NCBI GenBank assembly: GCA_016840305.1 | Contig: JAEOSP010000636.1 | Location: forward strand, 1-30,758 | Length of the DNA stretch: 30,758 nt | From: Candidatus Hodarchaeota archaeon | GTDB lineage: Archaea; Asgardarchaeota; Heimdallarchaeia; Hodarchaeales; Hodarchaeaceae | Reading direction: 5' to 3' | Shown here: one piece after another, positions 1-6,017 of the stretch | Numbering within the stretch: position 1 is the stretch's first letter | Layout of the letters: each line of letters opens with the position of its first letter | The notes under the pieces: model-generated | What the model saw: the letters and a program-made list of their open reading frames with translations, nothing else | Told to the model about the DNA's origin: nothing | Databases searched by the model: none | Made by a program: the position numbers and the translations under genes

Positions 1-43
1 AGTTTCCTCCGAGAGGACCCGGGTTCAAATCCCGGTCGGAGCA
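1..43 (+). tRNA. tRNA-Leu, 3' part only (cut by left edge)
   Basis: This is the 3' part of a class II tRNA. A long variable arm is visible: TCCTC at 5-9 pairs with GAGGA at 13-17. The T stem CCGGG (19-23) pairs with CCCGG (31-35) around the loop TTCAAAT, followed by acceptor strand TCGGAGC (36-42) and discriminator A at 43. No CCA is encoded. A long variable arm means Leu or Ser. Archaeal tRNA-Leu carries A73 and tRNA-Ser carries G73, so Leu is inferred. The anticodon lies outside the window. Confidence 0.85.
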
Positions 44-86
44 TTATTTCCATAACTATGTTTATTTCCTAAATGAGTGATTAAAA

Positions 87-326
87 ATGAGCCGACCTTT
101 AGATGTCTTGTCAAATGCTCTGAATCAAACAGTTATCCTGAAAGTGAGAGGAAGACGTGAAATTCGTGGAACTTTGCGAAGTTACGACCCACATCTCAAC
201 CTGTATCTGGAAAATGCTGAAATGATTCATCCAGCCAATAATGAAACAGGCGAAGAATCGCAAGTAGAAGAACTTGGTAATATCATACTTCGAGGAGATA
301 ATGTTATCCTTATCTCACCTCCTTAA
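87..326 (+). CDS. Sm-like RNA-binding protein (archaeal LSm/SmAP)
   Basis: This 79-residue protein is a single Sm fold. It should form a heptameric or hexameric ring that binds U-rich RNA. The Sm1 region includes the segment LNLYLENA, and the Sm2 signature ILRGDNVILI lies near the C-terminus. Length and composition match archaeal SmAP1 proteins. It starts 43 bases after the tRNA-Leu end and is followed 47 bases downstream by rpl37e. The LSm-L37e pairing is a common archaeal arrangement and supports the assignment. Identification is firm, but which LSm paralogue it represents is not determined. Confidence 0.95.
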   Translation: MSRPLDVLSNALNQTVILKVRGRREIRGTLRSYDPHLNLYLENAEMIHPANNETGEESQVEELGNIILRGDNVILISPP

Positions 327-373
327 GCAAGAACCAACGACAATAAAATACCTATATACAGAGTTGGAACAAA

Positions 374-562
374 ATGACAAAAGGAACAACTGCAAGAGGA
401 AAACATACAGCTAAACGTACACACATGCAATGTAGGCGATGTGGGAATCGTAGTTTTCACAAACGAAAAGGTCGTTGCGCGTACTGTGGATACCCAAGTC
501 CAAAATTGCGACGATATGCTTGGCAACGAAAGAATTTTAATCGTCGTCGACGAATTGTGTAA
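374..562 (+). CDS. rpl37e: Large ribosomal subunit protein eL37 (L37e)
   Basis: A 62-residue, very basic protein with a C2C2 zinc finger (Cys20, Cys23, Cys35, Cys38) and an Arg-rich tail. It belongs to the archaeal/eukaryotic large ribosomal subunit and has no bacterial counterpart. The N-terminus MTKGTTARGKHTAKRTHMQC and the full length fit the family. It lies directly after LSm on the same strand and is followed 7 bases later by the tRNA-Phe gene, so a common transcript is possible. Confidence 0.97.
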   Translation: MTKGTTARGKHTAKRTHMQCRRCGNRSFHKRKGRCAYCGYPSPKLRRYAWQRKNFNRRRRIV

Positions 563-584
563 ACACATTGCCCAGGTAGCTTAG

Positions 585-611
585 AGTTTATTCATTTGAA
601 TAAACGAGTAA
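585..611 (+). other. tRNA-Phe intron 1 (27 nt, position 15/16, D loop)
   Basis: The intron core is a strong hairpin, GTTTATTC (586-593) with GAATAAAC (598-605). The putative central helix GCTT (579-582) with GAGT (606-609) contains two G-U pairs. The bulges are AGA (583-585) and AAC (610-612). No outer exon helix is seen, so this is a relaxed BHB form. Cutting after the second base of each bulge joins AG to CCCGGG and restores G15, which matches C48 for the Levitt pair. Boundaries could shift by one base. Confidence 0.8.
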
Positions 612-619
612 CCCGGGAG

Positions 620-651
620 GATTAGCACCTAATTGGGTGATAAATCCCGTA
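620..651 (+). other. tRNA-Phe intron 2 (32 nt, position 22/23, D stem)
   Basis: The central helix is CGGG (614-617) with CCCG (646-649). The bulges are AGG (618-620) and TAA (650-652). The intron helix ATT/AAT continues into the hairpin CACCT-AATT-GGGTG. Excision gives D-arm 3' strand GAGC with a U13-G22 wobble. A one-base shift would give AAGC with a Watson-Crick U13-A22 pair, so the exact boundary is uncertain by one nucleotide. Confidence 0.8.
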
Positions 652-666
652 AGCGCTGGACTGAAG

Positions 667-692
667 TCAATCTGTTGAAATGATTGATAGAA
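667..692 (+). other. tRNA-Phe intron 3 (26 nt, canonical position 37/38)
   Basis: It lies between G37 (666) and A38 (693). The intron hairpin is TCAATC (667-672) with GATTGA (682-687). The central helix pairs CTG (661-663) with TAG (688-690), including one G-U pair, followed by an A-A mismatch, so it is a slightly relaxed BHB. The 3' bulge is AAA (691-693). Excision yields the seven-base anticodon loop CTGAAGA. Confidence 0.88.
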
Positions 693-714
693 ATCCAGTT
701 GCCGTGCGTTCAAA

Positions 715-750
715 AGAAAATCAAAGGGAACAGGTTTCCCGTTCTGAAAA
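715..750 (+). other. tRNA-Phe intron 4 (36 nt, position 59/60, T loop)
   Basis: This is a textbook BHB. The exon T stem GTGCG/CGCAC is followed by a 3' bulge AAT (749-751). A 4-bp central helix pairs TTCA (709-712) with TGAA (745-748). The 5' bulge is AAA (713-715), and the intron helix GAA/TTC leads to an inner hairpin GGGAA/TTCCC. Splicing restores the T loop TTCAAAT. Confidence 0.92.
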
Positions 751-891
751 TCGCACCCTGGGCATCATCTTCTTTTCTAATATAATAAATTTGGAGTCTT
801 TGAGTAATCCTTTCAATATTTCATTAACTGAAAAGGACAAATCTTAAAGAATCATAGTTGGCTGAAGTAAGGTAGATAGGTGAAAAACAGC

Positions 892-1572
892 ATGAAACCG
901 ATGATTACACTTTCTTTAGGTGGATCGATTATTAATCCAGGAGAAATTGATGTAGCATTTTTGGAACAATTCTCCAATATATTGAAAAAACTAATTTCGA
1001 AATATAAATTCATAATAGTCTGTGGAGGAGGGAAAGTAGCTCGTGAGTATATTAAAGCCCTTCCCCATGGACTGACTGAAGGTGAACGTGATTTCATGGG
1101 TATTGCGGCCACTTGGTTAAATGCAAAATTATTATCCTTTTATTTCAAAGGGAATTGTGCTCCGATACTCCCCCAGACAATAGAAGAATTAATACAGCAG
1201 CTTGAAAACAATGATATTGGACTTTCAGGTGGTTTTCTTCCAGCAGTGAAGACGGATGAAGATGCAGCAATAGTAGCTGATCTGTTTGGCTCTCCTATTC
1301 TAATTAATGTCACCAATGTCGATGGAATCTATAATAAAGATCCTCGAACTTATCCTGATGCTGAAAAATTCTCAACATTAACTTATAAAGAGTTTTATGA
1401 AATAATAAATCCTCTTTCATTAGATGCTGGTTCAAATGCTCCTTTTACACTTATTGCAGCAAAAATTTGTGAACGTACAAATATGAGAATAATTATTTGT
1501 CCAAAAGATATCAGCAAAATAGAAGCAGCTATTAATGGCAAAAATGCTGGAACTACAATTCAAAATCCATGA
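892..1572 (+). CDS. pyrH: Uridylate kinase (UMP kinase), archaeal type
   Basis: It phosphorylates UMP to UDP in pyrimidine nucleotide synthesis, in the cytoplasm. The amino-acid-kinase fold shows GGSI near the N-terminus, then GGGKVAREY, and TNVDGIYNKDPR in the nucleotide-binding half. About 226 residues is typical of the archaeal subfamily. I chose ATG 892 because a strong AGGTGA site at 878-883 sits 8 bases upstream; GTG 880 and ATG 901 are alternatives. The stop codon abuts the ATG of the next gene, so the two are almost certainly cotranscribed. Isopentenyl phosphate kinase is related, but the length and the TNVDGIYNKDPR region fit UMP kinase better. Confidence 0.92.
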   Translation: MKPMITLSLGGSIINPGEIDVAFLEQFSNILKKLISKYKFIIVCGGGKVAREYIKALPHGLTEGERDFMGIAATWLNAKLLSFYFKGNCAPILPQTIEELIQQLENNDIGLSGGFLPAVKTDEDAAIVADLFGSPILINVTNVDGIYNKDPRTYPDAEKFSTLTYKEFYEIINPLSLDAGSNAPFTLIAAKICERTNMRIIICPKDISKIEAAINGKNAGTTIQNP

Positions 1573-2571
1573 ATGCCATTGTACCCAAACCCACAAAACG
1601 CAATAATAGCCTATCCTGATTGTATTTCTACCTCAACTTATGGTATCACTCAATTTTGGGCAGAAGAGTATTGGGCTTGGTTGAAAATACAAGAATTAAA
1701 GCTTCTATATCCTCAGATTGATTTAACGGGATTAATCAATCCAATATTTGAAATTCAATTACCAAATCTAACAAAAATCAGACCTCATAAGAAAATTAAT
1801 GAAACGAGAGATTATAATGATATAAAAGTAAATTCCTGGGAAATTAATTATAAAAAACTTAACATTGCAACATCACATGCTCCTTCACGTTTTAAGGCAC
1901 AAAATTATCTAAAACAATTTACCAATGATTTCAGGATAATTACTCTGGATGCTCATTTAGATATAGGAAAATCTGACTTGATACATTCTACTTGGTTAAC
2001 TCCAGATCTAGCCAAAAAGACCACTCTTATAGGAGGTTGGAGTGAATCCTCAAAAGATGTAAAATATGCCCAAGGTCTATTTCCTTTCATAAGTTCTCAA
2101 ATGAATGATTTACTTGAGAAAAAACTCTTTAAAAAATGGATTGAAGGGAAAAAAGTATATATTACCATTGATCTTGACTTCTTTCCCTATAAGGATAATT
2201 ATATGGGGTTATCAAGTTTCTGGCACCGTAACCTATTTATTGGTCATGCCATGAACCTTAAACAAAGAATTGAGTTACTTGATGACTTTGAAGTCGGATT
2301 AAACAATACTTTAGCAGGTGTTAAACTTCAATTTTTCGATAATATTAGTTCATTCATGAAACAAAAAAGGGACAGTATCCAGCAACAGATCTATCAAAGT
2401 AATGATATATTAAAGAACCTAATTGACTTTTTTCAAGAAACATCAGCATTTTTGTTAGGGTTAGATATAGTTGAATACTCTCCTATCTGTGATTGGCAAA
2501 ATTTGACCATAGAAGGATTTGAAAAGAATTTTCACTTTCTCAATAACCTAATTAATACGATTAACGAATAA
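1573..2571 (+). CDS. Arginase-fold (ureohydrolase-like) protein, divergent
   Basis: A 332-residue protein with motifs that resemble the metal-binding strands of the arginase/agmatinase fold. LDAHLDIG (about residue 125) resembles the DAHxD strand. ITIDLDFFP (about 200) resembles the SxDxDxxDP strand. LLGLDIVEYSP followed by D and T (about 295) resembles the C-terminal GlDivEvnP segment. The usual N-terminal GGDH loop is replaced by SHAPS, so the second metal site or the substrate differs. The substrate cannot be named. It begins on the base after the UMP kinase stop, implying cotranscription and perhaps translational coupling. An alternative is a UPF0489-like arginase-fold family of unknown function. 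Confidence 0.7.
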   Translation: MPLYPNPQNAIIAYPDCISTSTYGITQFWAEEYWAWLKIQELKLLYPQIDLTGLINPIFEIQLPNLTKIRPHKKINETRDYNDIKVNSWEINYKKLNIATSHAPSRFKAQNYLKQFTNDFRIITLDAHLDIGKSDLIHSTWLTPDLAKKTTLIGGWSESSKDVKYAQGLFPFISSQMNDLLEKKLFKKWIEGKKVYITIDLDFFPYKDNYMGLSSFWHRNLFIGHAMNLKQRIELLDDFEVGLNNTLAGVKLQFFDNISSFMKQKRDSIQQQIYQSNDILKNLIDFFQETSAFLLGLDIVEYSPICDWQNLTIEGFEKNFHFLNNLINTINE

Positions 2572-2605
2572 AATGTACATTCTACTTGAATTTTCATTGA
2601 GAATC

Positions 2606-2617
2606 TTTTTATAAATC
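2606..2617 (+). promoter_or_regulatory. Probable TATA box upstream of aRF1
   Basis: The T-run followed by TATAAATC lies about 57-68 bases before the aRF1 ATG, in the only spacer between the UMP kinase pair and aRF1. It matches an archaeal TATA element. The transcription start is not known. Confidence 0.4.
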
Positions 2618-2673
2618 GATAAAAACCATAAAAAATGAAGCGAATAGGTTCTAGATTAGCTAAATACTAACAT

Positions 2674-3930
2674 ATGGAGGCCATTACTATTTCTTACAAA
2701 GCGTATAAATTTGAGAAAGAATTAACCGAATTAAGGGATAAAGAGTCTCCAGATGGAAGTACTTGTCTAATTTCTTTATATGTCCCTCCGAATCGTGCAA
2801 TTTCTGATTTTGTTCAAGAGTTATCTGATGAAATAGGTACAGCTACCAATATTCGTAGCAAATTTACTCAAAAGAATGTAGTTTCTGCGTTAAGAAATGT
2901 GATTGGAAAGTTAAGATTATATGGTCATAAAGCACCTCCATCAGGATTGGCAATCTTTGCAGGTGTAACATCAGATTCGGGTTACAAAGATTTTAAACTT
3001 GAATCGTATATTTTTGAGCCAAAAGAACCAATTTCTCGTAAAATGTATGTATGTGATAATCGGTTTCATGTCGAACATTTAATCGAGAAACTAATGGAAA
3101 AAGATGTCTTTGCACTGCTAGCAATAGATAGTGCAAAAGCCACTATTGCTACTCTAAAAGGTGATTCAATTCAGATTTTAAAAAGCACTCGAAGTGGTGC
3201 AGCCAAAAAACACCGAAAAGGCGGTCAAAGTAGTGTTCGATATGCAAGATTGAGAGTAGAAGCAATTGAACGGTATCTTAAACGTGTTTCTGATGAAATG
3301 AAGCAATTTTTCATTGAAGACGCCAAACAAGAGTTAAAAGGAGTAATAATTGGGGGACCAGGACAAATTAAGGATAAAGTTGTAGATTATTTCGACAACC
3401 GATTGAGAGAAAAAGTTGTAGGTATAAAAGATCTAGGCTATGGTGGTGATGAAGGTGGAGTGAATGAACTGGTGGCCAATTCGGAGGATATCCTTGAAGG
3501 TATCGCCATTATGGAGGAAAAACAGCTTGTTAAGAAGTTTAAAGATGCTCTCCTCGAGGGCAAAGCGAATTATGGAGAGCAACAGGTTCGTGAGAATCTT
3601 CTGATGGGAGCTGTCGAGATTTTACTATTATCCGAAGACATAAAACAGAAACGAGTTATTCTCAGTTGTGGAAACTGTGGAAATACTATTGAAAAAACCG
3701 TAAAACAGGATGAGGTTGAGGATTTCACCTCAAATAACCAAAAAAATCAATGTTCAGAATGTAAAGCTACAAATTGGAGTATTAAGGTCATTGATTTAAT
3801 TTTAGACCTCGGAAACCTCGCTGAAGAGTCAAACACTCGAGTAGAGATAATAAGTTCTAAAACTGAAGAAGGACGCCAGATACAGAGTTTCGGGGGAATA
3901 TGCGTTATATTAAGATACAGGTTAACTTGA
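2674..3930 (+). CDS. prf1: Peptide chain release factor aRF1
   Basis: It recognises all three stop codons and triggers peptide release in archaea. Domain 1 carries TNIRS at residues 58-62, the position of the eukaryotic NIKS stop-codon loop. Domain 2 carries the catalytic GGQ at 183-185 within a basic stretch, RKGGQSS. The C-terminal domain has CGNCG and CSEC zinc-type pairs in the minidomain. The length of 418 residues is normal for the family. The gene stands alone with its own TATA-like element and is convergent with tRNA-Gly. The only oddity is Arg in place of the usual Lys in NIKS. Confidence 0.97.
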   Translation: MEAITISYKAYKFEKELTELRDKESPDGSTCLISLYVPPNRAISDFVQELSDEIGTATNIRSKFTQKNVVSALRNVIGKLRLYGHKAPPSGLAIFAGVTSDSGYKDFKLESYIFEPKEPISRKMYVCDNRFHVEHLIEKLMEKDVFALLAIDSAKATIATLKGDSIQILKSTRSGAAKKHRKGGQSSVRYARLRVEAIERYLKRVSDEMKQFFIEDAKQELKGVIIGGPGQIKDKVVDYFDNRLREKVVGIKDLGYGGDEGGVNELVANSEDILEGIAIMEEKQLVKKFKDALLEGKANYGEQQVRENLLMGAVEILLLSEDIKQKRVILSCGNCGNTIEKTVKQDEVEDFTSNNQKNQCSECKATNWSIKVIDLILDLGNLAEESNTRVEIISSKTEEGRQIQSFGGICVILRYRLT

Positions 3931-3947
3931 TATAGACAAAATAAGGA

Positions 3948-4039
3948 TGCGCCGACCGGGATTTGAACCCGGGCAGCCAGCTTTCTCCTCTCAATCGTGA
4001 ATGGAAGGCTGGAGTCCTACCAGACTAGACTATCAGCGC
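3948..4039 (-). tRNA. tRNA-Gly(TCC) with a 19-nt intron
   Basis: On the minus strand the acceptor stem pairs GCGCTGA (4039-4033) with TCGGCGC (3955-3949), with discriminator A at 3948. The D arm is GTCTAGTCTGGTAGGAC. The anticodon stem CCAGC/GCTGG encloses CTTCCA, an intron, and A, giving anticodon TCC. The T arm is CCGGG-TTCAAAT-CCCGG. No CCA is encoded. The gene is convergent with aRF1, about 18 bases beyond its stop. Confidence 0.96.
3983..4001 (-). other. tRNA-Gly intron (19 nt, position 37/38)
   Basis: The central helix pairs C32-T33-T34-C35 with GGAG (3988-3985), including one G-U pair. The bulges are C36-A37-T and AAA (3984-3982). Excision gives the normal loop CTTCCAA. It is at the shorter end of archaeal tRNA introns. 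Confidence 0.92.
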
Positions 4040-4394
4040 CTAGGTTAAGTAAAATATAGAGAAATGCTCTATAATGGCAAGTTCGGTACTTTCCAGATTT
4101 TTCTTTAATTGTTTCCCTCAATTCTCAAAGATGTCTAATTATGTTGTACGATTCTACTAGGGAAAGAAACTCTATCAAATCATATGAAGGGGAGCTAAAA
4201 TGTACTTATGCTAATTTAATTGAATAAATCGCTGAATTAGCTTTTTTTAAAAAAAATAAGGAAATTTCTTTTCCTGATCAAATTTTTCTGAAGATCATGA
4301 AAAGTGGGATTGTGAACTGACACCTCATTTTCGTTTTCGGCGATCTCTCTCTGGTACAAAGTTATATACTTGAAAAACCAGATATAATGTAGGA
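4040..4394. other. Intergenic stretch upstream of the tnpB relic
   Basis: I see no gene here. It holds a hairpin, GCTAATT (4210-4216) with AATTAGC (4235-4241), followed by seven T, which could be a terminator or an element end. A TATA-like TTATATA at about 4361 precedes the tnpB relic. The minus-strand open frame across 4237-4560 is the complement of the relic and is not a gene. Confidence 0.5.
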
Positions 4395-4835
4395 ATGCGA
4401 GCGAAAAAACAAACAAATCCTCAATTAACCATAAGAATTCAAATGAAATCACGACCGATTTTTGTGGATTTGTGTACACGAGCCAAAAATTTGTATAATT
4501 ATACCACATACTAGGTACGAAAAGAATTCTTTGCAACGGGGAAATAGTTACAATATACAACCCTTTATCATAAGCTTAAACATGAGCCAGTTTATCTATC
4601 ATTGAAAGAGATTTCAGATAGCTATCTCCCTCAACAGGTTCGTCGATCTCGCGGTTTATCTCTCTGTTATTCCTGTGGTCTTCGTCTTAATGCCGATCAT
4701 AATGCTGCCATCAATATCCTTCAGCGTTTACCTGTAGATAAAAAAGTAGTCTCTAAGCTCAGTTCAAGCTTGTCTTGCTTTGATCAGCTGGATAGGGGAT
4801 GTGTGACTCATCCCGTCGTGACTCAAAAACCTTAG
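4395..4835 (+). pseudogene. TnpB (IS200/IS605-type OrfB) relic, internally deleted
   Basis: From ATG 4395 the frame reads a TnpB N-terminal segment (including VDLCTRAKNLYNYTTY and RKEFFATGK). It is interrupted by two in-frame TAG codons at positions usually Leu/Val- and Trp-like. About 200 bases later the same frame jumps into the TnpB C-terminal zinc and RuvC-III region, CGLRLNADHNAAINIL, whose Asp is the last RuvC catalytic residue. The middle of roughly 250 residues is missing, so this is a deletion derivative without nuclease activity. The 3' end carries a subterminal hairpin at 4796-4814. The same 38-base end recurs inverted at 10894-10931. Confidence 0.85.
4787..4824 (+). repeat. tnpB element right end, copy A (hairpin)
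   Basis: GGGATG (4796-4801) pairs with CATCCC (4809-4814) around a 7-base loop, overlapping the 3' end of the relic reading frame. The 38 bases match the reverse complement of 10894-10931 with one difference. A hairpin at this place is the usual right-end (and guide-RNA scaffold) signature of IS200/IS605-like elements. Confidence 0.8.
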
Positions 4836-4963
4836 TCCGTTTTTCATTATCCAACATATATAGTCATGCTCTCCTAAGTAAGTTTTTTTAAACATCAATT
4901 TTTAAGCAAGATTCGACGAAAAGGGCTAGATTTTCAGCCCGATTCTTGGAGTAAAGAAAAACA

Positions 4964-5395
4964 ATGACCTCTAAGGGTATCCGACATTTCACTTTATGTC
5001 TCTTTGCAGTAGCTCTACTCGCCAGTTTTATTTCGGTCTCACTATCGGTTAGTCAGCAAGAAATCCCCCTTGATGCAGCTCAAACAATCGAGGAAGGAAG
5101 CGGTTTTCAATTCGAAAATATAGATTTTAGAATTCTACAAGAAGACACCTCTACAACTGAGGAAAACGACTACCCTGCATGGAAACCTGCGATTGGAGAA
5201 GACATGTATTATCCTTTAGCATTATTATTTTCGATACTGGGTATTTCAGGCATTATTTGGCTAATTTTCTTTGTTGAAACAAGTAAGGAAAGAACTATTC
5301 GAGAGAGGATTATCGGAACGACAATCCGACTCATTGTTATGAGTATATTCGTTGCTCTCGCTGTCCATTTTTGGATTCTATTCCAACCTGTATAA
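4964..5395 (+). CDS. Small membrane protein, unknown function
   Basis: I do not recognise this 143-residue protein. It has a basic N-terminus and a hydrophobic stretch at about residues 8-28 (signal peptide or anchor). A polar, acidic loop of about 50 residues follows. Two more hydrophobic segments lie at about 82-103 and 118-139, separated by a charged stretch (ETSKERTIRERI). The acidic loop would face outside if the first segment is an anchor. It stands alone between the tnpB relic and the next gene. Confidence 0.65.
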   Translation: MTSKGIRHFTLCLFAVALLASFISVSLSVSQQEIPLDAAQTIEEGSGFQFENIDFRILQEDTSTTEENDYPAWKPAIGEDMYYPLALLFSILGISGIIWLIFFVETSKERTIRERIIGTTIRLIVMSIFVALAVHFWILFQPV

Positions 5396-5677
5396 GTGCG
5401 TTTTTTATCAAAGAACATCAGTTTTCTTTGAGATAACAATATATTATAGGTTCAGTTTTTACTATACAGTATTTCTCATACATGTTGTATGATTAATATT
5501 TGATTCTCTAATACACATCGTTTTGTTCAATGAAAGAAAGAGCTTCGATTATTAATATAACAAACTTTCTCTTTTCGATGATTTTGTTTACCATAAATCT
5601 TTTTAACCTCAAAAATTCAGAGTAACCTGAATTTTCTTTGATGGCTAAGATCACTTCACTAAATAGGAAGATAATCT

Positions 5678-6004
5678 TTGACGTTGCTTGATCACTTTCT
5701 TGCAGAAGAAGCTTCTTACTGGAGTATGCAAGCCCTTTTACGAAAAGCCATCTGTAAGGGGAAGTGGGTACTTATTTATGGAAGCCGAGTAATTGCTGTA
5801 TCCGAAACAAGGGATGAAATTGTAAAATTCTTCAATCAATTCAAAAACAAACTCGATTCCAAACCTGATTTTCCAGGTGCAATTTGCGTACAAGTAGGAA
5901 ATGAAAATAAATTTTACAGAATTCCTATTGATCAAGAAGAAAATACAAACCATCAAACAATGGAAAAACCAAACGAAAATGTTGAAAGAGTTATTTATAG
6001 GTGA
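5678..6004 (+). CDS. DUF5678-like small protein
   Basis: A 108-residue cytoplasmic protein. The core, GKWVLIYGSRVIAVSETRDE followed by a helix and then GAICVQVG, resembles the small archaeal DUF5678 fold, often seen in antitoxin-like or regulatory settings. The role is unknown. The start is TTG 5678, with GGAAG about 8 bases upstream; the next in-frame ATG (residue 17) is an alternative. It ends 13 bases before the convergent glmS stop. The domain resemblance is from memory and only moderately sure. Confidence 0.6.
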   Translation: MTLLDHFLAEEASYWSMQALLRKAICKGKWVLIYGSRVIAVSETRDEIVKFFNQFKNKLDSKPDFPGAICVQVGNENKFYRIPIDQEENTNHQTMEKPNENVERVIYR

Positions 6005-6017
6005 ATATTTTCGTTCC

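Larger units (their letters stand above)
570..764 (+). tRNA. tRNA-Phe(GAA) gene with four BHB introns
   Basis: The ends form a 7-bp acceptor stem, GCCCAGG (570-576) with CCTGGGC (757-763), followed by A73 at 764. Removing four inserts (585-611, 620-651, 667-692, 715-750) leaves 74 nt. The mature D arm reads GCTTAGCCCGGGAGAGC. The anticodon stem CTGGA/TCCAG encloses CTGAAGA, with anticodon GAA and G37. The variable loop is TTGCC, and the T arm is GTGCG-TTCAAAT-CGCAC. These are archaeal tRNA-Phe hallmarks, including G15-C48, G37 and A73. No CCA is encoded. The gene fills the space between rpl37e and the UMP kinase and would be missed by a search expecting a single intron. Confidence 0.93.

Noticed and set aside
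570..764. The same span as a non-tRNA structured RNA (for example RNase P or SRP RNA)
   Set aside because: It has none of the conserved cores of those RNAs, whereas intron removal gives a full tRNA-Phe.
4402..4540. Recoding of TAG (for example as pyrrolysine) in the 4395 tnpB relic
   Set aside because: Both TAG codons are one base from common sense codons, and the gene also lacks its middle, so decay explains them. No pyrrolysine gene is in the window.
4237..4560. Minus-strand open frame of 107 codons
   Set aside because: It is the complement of the tnpB relic and its upstream sequence. The plus-strand reading gives clear TnpB N-terminal residues in frame.
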